Of a stretch of DNA of 64,000 nt, positions 52,981 to 60,946 are shown one piece after another. Made by a program: the position numbers and the translations under genes. Position 1 is the stretch's first letter, and each line of letters begins with the position of its first letter. Location of the stretch: NCBI GenBank assembly GCA_946413655.1, contig CAMKLO010000001.1, positions 105,252-169,251 of the forward strand, given 5' to 3'. The stretch is from an uncultured Fibrobacter sp. (lineage in GTDB: Bacteria > Fibrobacterota > Fibrobacteria > Fibrobacterales > Fibrobacteraceae). A model generated the notes under the pieces. That model saw only the letters and a list, made by a program, of their open reading frames with translations. It did not search any database and was not told the origin of the DNA.

Positions 52981-54417
52981 TTATTTCGTCTTCACGCCGT
53001 TTTTCTCGAGCCACTTGGCCACATCTTTCGAGAGGCTCGAACCGCCGGAGTAATGCACCGAAAGGCCTTCGCCGATTTTTGCGTTGGGCACGAGTTTCGC
53101 AATCGCGGTGATGCTCTGGCCAAAACGCCCACCACCGTGGGAGCAGAACGGCAGAATCCGCTTGCCCGTAAAGTCGTAACTTTCGAGCAAAGTCGCAATA
53201 GGCATCGGGATACTCGCCCACCAGTTGGGGTAACCGATGATAATCGTTTCGTAGTCGGCCCACTTCTTTGCGTCGGGCTTTTTCTTGAGGGCAGGGCGCG
53301 CTTGTTTGTGCTGGTCGTTCTGCGCCTGCTTCAAGACGGTATTGTAGTCGTCGGAATAGGGCTTCACGAGTTCAAGTTCCACCATGTTGAAACCGGTCTG
53401 CTTCTTGATTTCGCGTGCGACACCGCGGGTATTCCCGCTCCAGGAATAGAAAACAATCAGCGCACGGGAACCGCCTTTCGTGTTCGACGCCGCTTGCGTC
53501 TTTTCGCCCTTAAAGCCCGCCGCTTCCTGGGTCACAAAAGTTCCCTTGACGCCTGCACCCGCATTCATGGCGAGCCGGAGCCCCACATTGTAACTCTTGC
53601 TGGATTGCTGCATGGCCCCGCGATAGGCACTGCGGAGGTTCTTGCCGAAGTCGTTCCAACCGCCACCGCGATGCACGCGCCTCGTGCCCGAAGGTTTGCC
53701 CACCGGATCGACCGTCACGCTTGTCGTGCCTGCAGAAACTCCGTAATCGCCGTAAAAATCAAAGCACCATTCGCCCACATTCCCGTAAATGTCGTAAAGC
53801 CCGAAGGGATTGGGCTTGAACTTACCCACGGGAAGCGTGTTCCCGCGGTAAACGCCGGGGCGTGTTTCCAGAACCTCGTCGTTGAAATAGTTCTGCTCAA
53901 TTTGATACGGATAATGCCCGTAAAAATTCACGTCGTCGGCACCGGGAGCCTTCTTTGTGTAGAATGGCGTGGTCGTGCCGCCTCGGGCCGCGTATTCCCA
54001 TTCCGCTTCGGTGGGGAGCCTGTAGCCGTTCGCCTCGCGATTCCAGCTGACCGCATCGCCTTCGATAGCGTAAACGGGAGTGCGTCCGTCGCGTTCGCTT
54101 AACTTGTTGCAAAAACGAGCCGCTTCGAGCCACGTGATGTTTTCGACGGGCAAGTCGTCACCCCTGAAACTGGAGGGATTTTCGCCCATTACCTCGCGGT
54201 AAAGCTTTTGCGTCACCTCGTATTTGCCTAGGTAAAAATCGGAGACCTTCACCTTGTGGAGCGTCTCGTCGTTGACGCGCCAGTCCTCGTTTGCGGGGCT
54301 TCCCATGTTGAAAGTCCCGCCCTTGATAAGCACGAAGCCGTCGGGCGCAGGTGCCGCCGCAAGCGACACCGCCGAGAACCACAAAATTGCACAAGATAAA
54401 AGTTTAGCGAACTTCAT
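52981..54417 (-). CDS. Exported FGE/SUMF1-like domain fused to a flavodoxin domain
   Basis: A 478-residue protein with a signal peptide cleaved near residue 22. Residues about 25-285 form a formylglycine-generating-enzyme-like domain (FVLIKGGTFNMGS, PVENITWLEAARFCNKLS, YRLPTEAEWEYAARGG, NVGEWCFDF, RRVHRGGGW). Residues about 315-478 form a flavodoxin_4-type domain with phosphate loop FYSWSGNTRGVA and GYPNWWASIPMP. The FGE catalytic Cys pair is not evident, so this may be a non-catalytic member. The fusion with an exported flavodoxin is unusual. It lies between the decarboxylase-cupin and DUF4405 genes. Confidence 0.82.
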   Translation of the reverse strand: MKFAKLLSCAILWFSAVSLAAAPAPDGFVLIKGGTFNMGSPANEDWRVNDETLHKVKVSDFYLGKYEVTQKLYREVMGENPSSFRGDDLPVENITWLEAARFCNKLSERDGRTPVYAIEGDAVSWNREANGYRLPTEAEWEYAARGGTTTPFYTKKAPGADDVNFYGHYPYQIEQNYFNDEVLETRPGVYRGNTLPVGKFKPNPFGLYDIYGNVGEWCFDFYGDYGVSAGTTSVTVDPVGKPSGTRRVHRGGGWNDFGKNLRSAYRGAMQQSSKSYNVGLRLAMNAGAGVKGTFVTQEAAGFKGEKTQAASNTKGGSRALIVFYSWSGNTRGVAREIKKQTGFNMVELELVKPYSDDYNTVLKQAQNDQHKQARPALKKKPDAKKWADYETIIIGYPNWWASIPMPIATLLESYDFTGKRILPFCSHGGGRFGQSITAIAKLVPNAKIGEGLSVHYSGGSSLSKDVAKWLEKNGVKTK

Positions 54418-54481
54418 AAATTTTCTCCATTATACACCATTTCCATTGCGGATAAAAAAGTCGCGGAATCCAGTCCCGATT

Positions 54482-55708
54482 TTATTTCAACTTCCCGTAG
54501 TCTTCGTCGCTCACGGGCTCAAGCCATTCGTTGCTACCGCCTTCGCCGGGAACTTCGATTGCCAAATGCTGGAACCAGGAATCCGGAGCCGCCCCGTGCC
54601 AATGCTTGACGCCAGCCGGAATGTTCACCACGTCGCCGGGCTTCAGTTCCACCGCCGGCTTGCCCCATTCCTGATAGTAGCCGCGACCCGCCGTCGCGAT
54701 GAGAATCTGGCCACCGCCCTTCTTTGCATGATGGATATGCCAGTTGTTGCGGCACGCCGGTTCAAAAGTCACGTTCCCGACGCCCACCTGTTCCTTGCTG
54801 ATCATGTCGAGATAGCTCTTGCCCACGAAATACTTGGCGTAGGCGTCGTTCGGCTTGCCCACCGGGAACACACTCCAGTCCTTATCTGGCATATTTTTTG
54901 CGGCAGCTACCCCCGCACCAGCCGTCGCGTTTGCTGCCTCAGCCTCAGCCACCGCTTCCTTGAGCAGTCGCAGAGCATTCAGCGTGCGCGGGTAACCGCA
55001 ATACGGCAGGCAGTTGTAAATCGCCTGTTCCACGTATTCGGCCGTGCGAATCTTGAGGTTCGCGCCGATATGCGCCTTGAGCTGCGGCTCCGTTCCCAGG
55101 TTCACGAGAATCGCCATCGTCAAGAGTTCGCGGGTATTCAGGTCGAGCCCCTTGCGGGTGTAGTAATCGCCAAAGCAGTTGCTCGCAAGGAAGTAATTGA
55201 TAGTCGGCATACCGCTCTTGCCGTTCTTCGCCATGTCGCGGAAAGTCTGGCCGAACAGCGTTCCCTGCGCGTCGGCACCCGCCTCCAGGCGGGACTGCGC
55301 CGTCACCGTCGCACGGTTTTCGTCCACCTTCACGTTCTTCGCCTTGAACACGCTGCGGGCAATTTCCACCGCATCCACCGTCCGCGGGAACCCGGTGTAG
55401 GGGGCACACTGGTAAATCGCCTCGAGAATTTCTTCGGGAGCAAGCCCCTGCGCAAGCGCCGTCGCCACTTCTTCTTGCAAAAGTGCACCCGACTGCTGCG
55501 TCACAAGCGACACCAGGCGAATCAATTCCACCTCGCGCTTTTCCACAAGCGGAGTCGCCGCCGGAACCTCGTTCTGCGTGAAGTTATCCATCACGGCACG
55601 CAGTTCCTTGTCCTGCGAAAGCGCCTTCGCCTCGCCCTGCGGGCAGCAATCACACGCGGCAAGCACCGCACCCATACCAAGCATCGTCATAATCGTCCCT
55701 AGTTTCAT
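54482..55708 (-). CDS. Lipoprotein with two carboxymuconolactone decarboxylase-like domains and a cupin
   Basis: A 408-residue lipoprotein (lipobox VLAAC, Cys19). Two AhpD/CMD-like domains occupy about residues 40-120 and 160-250, each with a CxxxxGFPRT- or CxxYCGYPRT-like segment (AIYQCAPYTGFPRT; AIYNCLPYCGYPRT). A C-terminal cupin (about 300-385) has metal ligands in WHIHHAKKGG and HWHG. Cytoplasmic relatives are common; an exported version is not. A LysR-type palindrome lies 79 bp upstream, and the gene is the likely first gene of an operon with the FGE-flavodoxin and DUF4405 genes. Confidence 0.82.
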   Translation of the reverse strand: MKLGTIMTMLGMGAVLAACDCCPQGEAKALSQDKELRAVMDNFTQNEVPAATPLVEKREVELIRLVSLVTQQSGALLQEEVATALAQGLAPEEILEAIYQCAPYTGFPRTVDAVEIARSVFKAKNVKVDENRATVTAQSRLEAGADAQGTLFGQTFRDMAKNGKSGMPTINYFLASNCFGDYYTRKGLDLNTRELLTMAILVNLGTEPQLKAHIGANLKIRTAEYVEQAIYNCLPYCGYPRTLNALRLLKEAVAEAEAANATAGAGVAAAKNMPDKDWSVFPVGKPNDAYAKYFVGKSYLDMISKEQVGVGNVTFEPACRNNWHIHHAKKGGGQILIATAGRGYYQEWGKPAVELKPGDVVNIPAGVKHWHGAAPDSWFQHLAIEVPGEGGSNEWLEPVSDEDYGKLK

Positions 55709-55786
55709 GGTTTGTTCCTTTTTTATCTACGCCTTTAATATAAATAAATGCGCAAATCCCGCAAAATACCATTTTTTCATGCTCAG

Positions 55787-55803
55787 TATGCGCGAAACGC
55801 ATA
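55787..55803. promoter_or_regulatory. LysR-type site A
   Basis: TATGCG-CGAAA-CGCATA, preceded by CATGCTCAG and followed by GTGAAAAC, upstream of the decarboxylase-cupin gene. TAATATAAATA (its complement gives a TATATT -10 element) lies between the site and the gene. Confidence 0.7.
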
Positions 55804-55837
55804 GTGAAAACGACAAAATTCCGTTTCTTTTCCATTT

Positions 55838-55852
55838 TGTCATTTTATGACA
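55838..55852. promoter_or_regulatory. TGTCAT-N3-ATGACA palindrome, copy 1
   Basis: A 15-bp perfect palindrome with TTT spacer between LysR site A and the small gene at 55995. A second copy is at 57635-57649. Confidence 0.45.
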
Positions 55853-55994
55853 CTCTAAAAATATATTTTTGCTCTAGCACGGTCAAAAGGCTTCATTTTC
55901 CTCAAATAAGCCATTTGACTCAAGTTTCACCACTTGCACCAGCACGAGGAAAAATGTATATTAGTCATAGTTCAATTCAACAATGGAGGTCATC

Positions 55995-56162
55995 ATGGCA
56001 CTAGCAATCGCATCGGTACCGATACTGACCGGCGAAGCGTCGGACAGGTTTGACCTCATGATGGAAGAAAGCGAAAAGCGTCGTGGTTCCATCGATTTCT
56101 CCAAGCAAATTGAACAGGCCAGAGACATTCTCTCCAAGGCCGATTTTAGAGAATTTAAGTAA
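55995..56162 (+). CDS. Small antitoxin-like protein paired with a GNAT protein
   Basis: A 55-residue protein after AATGGAGGT. It begins MALAIASVPILTGEASDRF and continues with a charged helical part (ESEKRRGSIDF, EQARDILSKADFREFK). Its stop and the next ATG overlap by one base (TAATG), so it is coupled to the acetyltransferase gene. Similar tiny proteins precede GNAT genes in gut Bacteroidetes, from memory. It is not an obvious DUF1778 ribbon-helix-helix antitoxin, and an antitoxin role is inferred from size and coupling. Confidence 0.7.
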   Translation: MALAIASVPILTGEASDRFDLMMEESEKRRGSIDFSKQIEQARDILSKADFREFK

Positions 56163-56770
56163 TGAATTTTCTCCAACAGAATTGCCGCTTTGGGTTCTAC
56201 ACTCAAGGCAAGGCCGCCCTATGCAAATCATTCAAGTGCGGGGACAACGACTTAGATGATTTCTTCACAAAGGACGCCTTTTTGCAGAGCGAAGAGTTAC
56301 TTTGCAAGAATTATTGTTTTTCTCTTGTCGATGACCCGGCTCAACTGGTAGCGGTTTTTACGCTTTCCAATGACAGCATCAAGAAAATTCCCGGATCTCG
56401 CAAAAGAAAGATTGAGAAGAACATTCCCCGCGAAAAGATATACAGCAGTTATCCGGCAGTCATGATCGGTCGTCTCGGAATTAGCCAAAATTTCCAAAGC
56501 AAGCATTTGGGAAGCGACGTTCTCAGTTTTATAAAGGCTTGGTTCGTTGACCCGCTTAACAAGACCGGTTGTCGTTTTTTGCTGGTAGATTCCTACAACA
56601 AGGAACGAAATCTCAAGTTTTACCAGAACAACGAGTTCAAATTCCTGTTCAGCACCGAAGAACAAGAACGCGAATTTCGTTGCCTCGGTCCTGACAGGCC
56701 ATTGAACAGCCGTCTGATGTATTTCGATTTAATTGAACTGAAAAGAAAGCAGACTGGCGATTCTAACTAA
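56162..56770 (+). CDS. GNAT family N-acetyltransferase, possible toxin
   Basis: A 202-residue GNAT protein. The opening CKSFKCGDNDLDDFFTKDA and the acetyl-CoA region YPAVMIGRLGISQNFQSKHLGSDVL (about 97-121) resemble the TacT-like acetyltransferase toxins that modify aminoacyl-tRNA. LVDSYNKERNLKFYQNNEF (about 142-160) is the usual C-terminal strand-helix with Tyr. The upstream 55-residue gene overlaps it by one base. A housekeeping acetyltransferase cannot be excluded. Confidence 0.75.
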   Translation: MNFLQQNCRFGFYTQGKAALCKSFKCGDNDLDDFFTKDAFLQSEELLCKNYCFSLVDDPAQLVAVFTLSNDSIKKIPGSRKRKIEKNIPREKIYSSYPAVMIGRLGISQNFQSKHLGSDVLSFIKAWFVDPLNKTGCRFLLVDSYNKERNLKFYQNNEFKFLFSTEEQEREFRCLGPDRPLNSRLMYFDLIELKRKQTGDSN

Positions 56771-56782
56771 GGCGCAATCAGC

Positions 56783-57343
56783 CTACTTCACCCACTTATC
56801 GACTTCTTTCTGGGCCTTGTCGCGTTCGTTCTGGGCCACGTGTCCGTAGATGGCAAGGCCGGGGGTCACATTCGCGCCGGTCACCTTCTTGAGGCGGGCA
56901 ACACCCGAAAGGCCGCTGCCTTCGTGGGTCACGAACGGGTGAATCGTCTTGCCTTTCAGGTTATACTTCTCGAAGAAGGTGAACATGGGCATGGGCATTT
57001 CACCCCACCACACCGGGTAACCGACGTAAATCTCGTCGAATTCTTCGGGGTTCACGTTCACCGGCTTGATGGCCGGGCGCGCGTCCTGCGCAAGTTCCTT
57101 CTTGGCCACGTTGATGCAGTCGTCGTAGCCCTTGGGGTATTCCTTCGCGGGTTCCACATGCAAAAGCGTGCCGCCCGTCTTTTTCGCAATCATCTCGGCA
57201 ATGATTTCGGTATTGCCCTTGGAAATGTTCCCGACGGAGTAGTTTTCGTCAGCACGGGAATAGTAAACGACGAGGATTTTCTTTTCTGCTGCCATAGAGA
57301 CTCCTAGAAGAAGTGATAAAAGAATCAAGGTGATTTTTTTCAT
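56783..57343 (-). CDS. Exported flavodoxin (flavodoxin_4 type)
   Basis: A 186-residue flavodoxin-fold protein with a signal peptide (MKKITLILLSLLLGVSMAA). The phosphate loop region is VVYYSRADENYSVGN, with a second part at KGNTEIIAEMI (about 42-52), and YVGYPVWWGEMPMPMFTFFE marks the flavin edge. Cytoplasmic relatives are common in anaerobes; this one is predicted to be exported. A LysR-type palindrome lies 97 bp upstream. It ends 13 bp from the convergent GNAT gene. Confidence 0.85.
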   Translation of the reverse strand: MKKITLILLSLLLGVSMAAEKKILVVYYSRADENYSVGNISKGNTEIIAEMIAKKTGGTLLHVEPAKEYPKGYDDCINVAKKELAQDARPAIKPVNVNPEEFDEIYVGYPVWWGEMPMPMFTFFEKYNLKGKTIHPFVTHEGSGLSGVARLKKVTGANVTPGLAIYGHVAQNERDKAQKEVDKWVK

Positions 57344-57439
57344 GAGATCCGCCTTTTTCGTAAAAAATTTCCTTGAACCGGTTGCCTTTAATATAAATAA
57401 TTTCAGGACGGCCGCGTAATGCGTAATTTTTATGCCCAG

Positions 57440-57456
57440 TATGCGTGTGGCGCATA
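57440..57456. promoter_or_regulatory. LysR-type site B
   Basis: TATGCG-TGTGG-CGCATA, preceded by ATGCCCAG, upstream of the exported flavodoxin gene; TTTAATATAAATAA lies between the site and the gene as at site A. Confidence 0.7.
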
Positions 57457-57634
57457 GCGGAAGTAACCATCTGCTCTTGAAAAAAACAAATAATCCATTT
57501 TCGGGCTAAAATTCCATTTGAACTGGCGCAAAATTTGCGATCGTTGGAAAGCCCTTAAATTCTTCATTTAGGGAGTTGTTGATATGCTTGAAATTGCGGG
57601 TCTTTTTGTTCCGTGCAGATATACATTCTTGCAA

Positions 57635-57649
57635 TGTCATATTATGACA
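57635..57649. promoter_or_regulatory. TGTCAT-N3-ATGACA palindrome, copy 2
   Basis: TGTCAT-ATT-ATGACA; with the flanking A and T it is a 17-bp perfect palindrome. No gene start is near on the plus strand; the GIY-YIG gene ends at 57777 on the minus strand. Confidence 0.4.
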
Positions 57650-57656
57650 TTTTAAA

Positions 57657-57776
57657 GGAAAAATGAGAAATTTTGGGCGTTCCCCGGCCGCGGGCCGTGG
57701 CGAGTGCTGCTCGCGCTATACCATCAGTGGGAACAAGACCGCAACCCTCATGTAAGGCGGCATCAATAAACTCAAC
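57657..57776. other. GC-rich stretch in the gap before the GIY-YIG gene
   Basis: Part of the gene-free gap 57344-57776. The stretch 57675-57735 (CCGGCCGCGGGCC and following) is much richer in GC than its surroundings and carries short open frames on the plus strand without support. It may be a repeat or a remnant; I see no gene. Confidence 0.35.
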
Positions 57777-58622
57777 TTATAACCCGAATAATTCTTTCAA
57801 AGTCTTGCCATTTGATTTCCATTCCGTTTTGCCGTTACAGCTTCCCCCAATAACAAATTCAGCGGCCGGGGATAATTTATCGAAACGAACATCTTCTTGT
57901 AGGATGTATTTTCCTTTTACTTTTTTGATTTTGCCTTTCATAAAATAATCTTGGCGTTTCTTTTCCATATTATCGCCAATTGCCGGATTTTCCAAACGGA
58001 TTTCAGACCCTTTTAAAACAACAATCAAACCATTTTTTGGATTATAAGCCCCCACAGCTTTTATACCACCCCGGGTAGCTTCAACTGGAGTACCAAGCAA
58101 AGTTCCAGCGGCCTCGTTGTTTTGGGACGATTCTATGTTGTATTCAAATGCCGACAAGCAAAAATTTATCTCAGAGAAAATACCTTTTATTTCATTAAGT
58201 CTTGTTAAAGACTCTTCCTTCCGTCCCTTTTTGTTTGTATTTTGAAGTTCATAGCGAGACCCCTTTTCGATTGCTTTTTCAAGACGAATTATAGCATAAG
58301 TTTCGAGTTCGTCTATCAGCGAAATCCATTCATCCTTGTTAGCCAAGAACAACATCGCGATAGACCAAAAATCTTTTTTCTGATGATGTGTTTGAATTCG
58401 GCCTTTCCCGTTGCCCGTTTGCCCTATATACACCTGATTCCTATTTTCGTTAAACAGAAAGTAAATGCCTATACCGTCAAGATTGACATCGGATACCTCT
58501 GACATGCAGTTACGAGGAATGATATAAGCTGTAAAAGGAAAGGACACGTTTTTTACAACACGAATTCCATTAGGATTTTCACTTAAGAAATCAATTTCCA
58601 GTTTTCTTGCTATTTTCCCCAT
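57777..58622 (-). CDS. GIY-YIG nuclease-domain protein with C-terminal DUF4357
   Basis: About 281 residues starting at ATG 58622, nine bases after TTTGAGG; upstream in-frame ATG/TTG codons are closer to or within that site. The GIY-YIG motif appears as GIGIYFLFNENRNQVYIGQTG (about residues 50-70), with a conserved Arg in GRIQTHHQ. A C-terminal domain of the DUF4357 type (AEFVIGGSCNGKTEWKSNGKTL) follows. Proteins of this build are usually stand-alone and poorly characterised; several occur near restriction or defence genes. AT-rich relative to the flanking redox genes. Confidence 0.78.
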   Translation of the reverse strand: MGKIARKLEIDFLSENPNGIRVVKNVSFPFTAYIIPRNCMSEVSDVNLDGIGIYFLFNENRNQVYIGQTGNGKGRIQTHHQKKDFWSIAMLFLANKDEWISLIDELETYAIIRLEKAIEKGSRYELQNTNKKGRKEESLTRLNEIKGIFSEINFCLSAFEYNIESSQNNEAAGTLLGTPVEATRGGIKAVGAYNPKNGLIVVLKGSEIRLENPAIGDNMEKKRQDYFMKGKIKKVKGKYILQEDVRFDKLSPAAEFVIGGSCNGKTEWKSNGKTLKELFGL

Positions 58623-58913
58623 ATTCATCCTCAAAAAAGGGTTCCATCTATTAAAATACCTTATTTTTAATAGGTTTTCTTCAATTATAACAGGAAAAAC
58701 GGCATTTTATTTGCATTTATCACCAAATGAATTTATTTTTTAAGGTTTTACCCGAGTTCGCCAAATTTTATACCCCTTTCCCCTAATGACATAAACCTAC
58801 TTCTAGAGCATTCCTTTAAGGATACTCACATAAGGGATGAAGTGCTTTCTGTTGGCGATGAATTAATTCGGATGATTGCGGTGTATAAGCGAAAGGCTTA
58901 TTAAACGAGTTTC
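58623..58913. other. Gap with a possible gene remnant
   Basis: Mostly AT-rich and without a complete gene. The plus strand at about 58802-58903 is open and ends in VGDELIRMIAVYKRKAY followed by TAA, which looks like the last part of a lost helical protein; no start or ribosome binding site remains. Confidence 0.35.
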
Positions 58914-60632
58914 TCATTTCAGCTTATAAATAAGTTGCTGGACACTCTCAACAACGACATCCCAATAAGGCGGTTCTTTTCCCGTCCAATGAGATACAAT
59001 CTTCTTATATCCAGAAAAATTTTTAAAACGGATTTTGATATAGCCCCAGCTATCGCAAGCCCCGTCATACATATGCGAACCGTACTTTAGATATGTTTGC
59101 GCCCATTCATGGCAAAATGCCTTGTTGAACAAAATGTCAAGAAATTCTCGCCAATCGTTATCACTTATTCTTTTATAAGAAAAACTCTCCCAGTCACCTT
59201 TATCAAGGTGATCATAGCTGGCATATACGCCACCTTCTTTAGACGTTTCAAAAACAAATCCAACTGTTGATTCCGTAAAATACTGATCCGTTGCAAACTC
59301 AATCCTAACCGAAGAGACAAGATCTGTTAATTCAACATTTTGGGGCAAAGGGATTTCTGTACAAACATTAGTGTAGCACTTGTGGCAAAATCTTTTCGAA
59401 TGATTTCGATAATCTTTGTAATTCGTCGCACAACCACAGCAGGGACACCTAGACGGCATCGTATCCTTGGGATAGAATATATCATCAGGCTTTTGGAGAT
59501 TCTGCATGATGGCTTTGGCTTGACAAAAGTATTTTATTGAGCCGCCATTATCAAAGTAAATCTCTTGTTCTTTAGACAAGAAAAGTCCTTCTTCATAAGA
59601 TGTTCTAGTGTTTTTACCGAAGAAACGATTGAAGAATGTCAGAAATTCGTCCCAACTTTCAGGCTTTTGGCAAATCCAAGAAATTTTTTTCTCATATTCT
59701 TTAGAATAAATGCGAATAGAGCCGTATTCGCCGGGATTTGCGTCTGTTCCTCTATCAGTTTTCCATTCCAGAATATTGAATTTCTGGAACAAAATCCACA
59801 TATAGTATTCCCAGGTGATGTTTTGAGATGTTATGAATCGGCCAAACCACTTTCCATTCCTAATCCAAACTCGCGTTTTGAACTCTATACCATTACCCTT
59901 TTCTATCCAGACCGTAATTGGATATTCTTTAACAGGACGTTTGGATGAAATTGCGGTTGATTTCTGATTTTCCCCTTTGAAATACGTAATTTCAAAGGAT
60001 GTTACCGTTTCGCTCGTGAAATCAGAGTTGCCAACAATAACACCACGGTCTATTCGCTCTTTTATGAATCGCCCATTTTCTTCAGGATGCGTAAACGATT
60101 CTACTAGCGGATCAATAATCCGTTTTTCTTTAGGTCTTTCCAGAACTTCGCCGATAGTTTCCGTTTCATCGTCATCAGTAATAACTTTTGAGGGGTTATA
60201 AGCATTGTTTGGCAGACCATAATCATATATATTTTTAAAAATTGACGAAGCCTTATCGAAAATCTCTTCCTGGCGTATTTTCCTATTTTTTTCTTCTTCA
60301 GTAAGTCCTGATGCTAAATACGAGTCAAAAAATATTTGTTTTTCATATTCTCCACGATTGTAGCGAATTTTTTCAAACAAAATTCCGTGTTTGTTGAATC
60401 TGCATTTTATTCCATGAATTAAGCCTTTGTCATAAGGAATTTCGGCTTTGATTGTTCCATCTGGATAAAAACGTTTTTTTAACCCATGTATAACACCGTT
60501 CACATAGGGAATTTCACTAGCAAGAAATCCGTCTTCCGAATAACGTAAGACAACGCCATTGATTGTTCCGTTTTCAATGGGGCGAGTTTCACGGATTTGT
60601 CCGTTCCTATGGTATATGGTCACTATGGACAT
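58914..60632 (-). CDS. YwqK/MORN-repeat protein with zinc ribbon and duplicated unknown domain
   Basis: A 572-residue soluble protein. Residues about 5-100 hold four YwqK/MORN-like repeats (HRNGQIRETRPIENGTINGV; YPDGTIKAEIPYDKGLIHGI). The rest has two related domains, about 210-350 and 435-570, each with an aromatic WxxY/F...L pattern and a GYIKIRF/GSIRIYS segment followed by SWDEFL or YWDVVV. Between them lies a zinc-ribbon-like region (CPCCGC ... CHKCYTNVC, about 395-427). YwqK repeats are often called antitoxin or immunity-like. No adjacent toxin is visible. Function unknown. Confidence 0.65.
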   Translation of the reverse strand: MSIVTIYHRNGQIRETRPIENGTINGVVLRYSEDGFLASEIPYVNGVIHGLKKRFYPDGTIKAEIPYDKGLIHGIKCRFNKHGILFEKIRYNRGEYEKQIFFDSYLASGLTEEEKNRKIRQEEIFDKASSIFKNIYDYGLPNNAYNPSKVITDDDETETIGEVLERPKEKRIIDPLVESFTHPEENGRFIKERIDRGVIVGNSDFTSETVTSFEITYFKGENQKSTAISSKRPVKEYPITVWIEKGNGIEFKTRVWIRNGKWFGRFITSQNITWEYYMWILFQKFNILEWKTDRGTDANPGEYGSIRIYSKEYEKKISWICQKPESWDEFLTFFNRFFGKNTRTSYEEGLFLSKEQEIYFDNGGSIKYFCQAKAIMQNLQKPDDIFYPKDTMPSRCPCCGCATNYKDYRNHSKRFCHKCYTNVCTEIPLPQNVELTDLVSSVRIEFATDQYFTESTVGFVFETSKEGGVYASYDHLDKGDWESFSYKRISDNDWREFLDILFNKAFCHEWAQTYLKYGSHMYDGACDSWGYIKIRFKNFSGYKKIVSHWTGKEPPYWDVVVESVQQLIYKLK

Positions 60633-60946
60633 TTTGTACCTTTCACTTTTTTTAAAAGGGCCGTTTCACCATAAATATATATTCAAGGTTATGTCAAAAT
60701 ATGTCTCTTACTATTTTTTTGTAATTTGAGTCTTTTTTTTGTTCGGTTTTTGAGGCATTTAGGGGTTTTAGGGGGCAGAGCCCCTTAGGAGAGGGGGTAG
60801 CGGCCCTTCGGCATGCTCAGGGACCTTTGTCACGGAGCCAACGAAGGTGAGCGAGGGGGAGGCTTCCCCCGCCTATGCCTTCAAAGCATATTTTTTATGC
60901 GAAATAAGTATTTTGATTTATGGCGGGATTTGGTTATTTTTAGGGC
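60633..60946. other. Gap with hairpins and a reversed palindrome
   Basis: Contains hairpins GGGGC-AGA-GCCCC (60772-60784) and GGGGGA-GGCT-TCCCCC (60855-60870), part of a family 1-like repeat (CGGCATGCTCAGGGACC), and GCATA-TTTTT-TATGC (60886-60900), whose half sites are those of the LysR sites in the opposite order. The aldo/keto reductase promoter must lie here. Confidence 0.5.

Noticed and set aside
52570..54102. Long plus-strand ORF (510 codons) antisense to the DUF4405 and FGE-flavodoxin genes
   Set aside because: Same reasoning: it spans two genes on the opposite strand and has shadow-like composition.
54254..55702. Long plus-strand ORF (482 codons) antisense to the decarboxylase-cupin gene
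   Set aside because: Composition rich in Arg and His and no domain; it is a shadow of the well-supported minus-strand gene.
57673..57948. Plus-strand ORF of 91 codons starting in the GC-rich stretch
   Set aside because: Its second half is the antisense of the GIY-YIG gene and its first half is low-complexity GC-rich sequence; no ribosome binding site.
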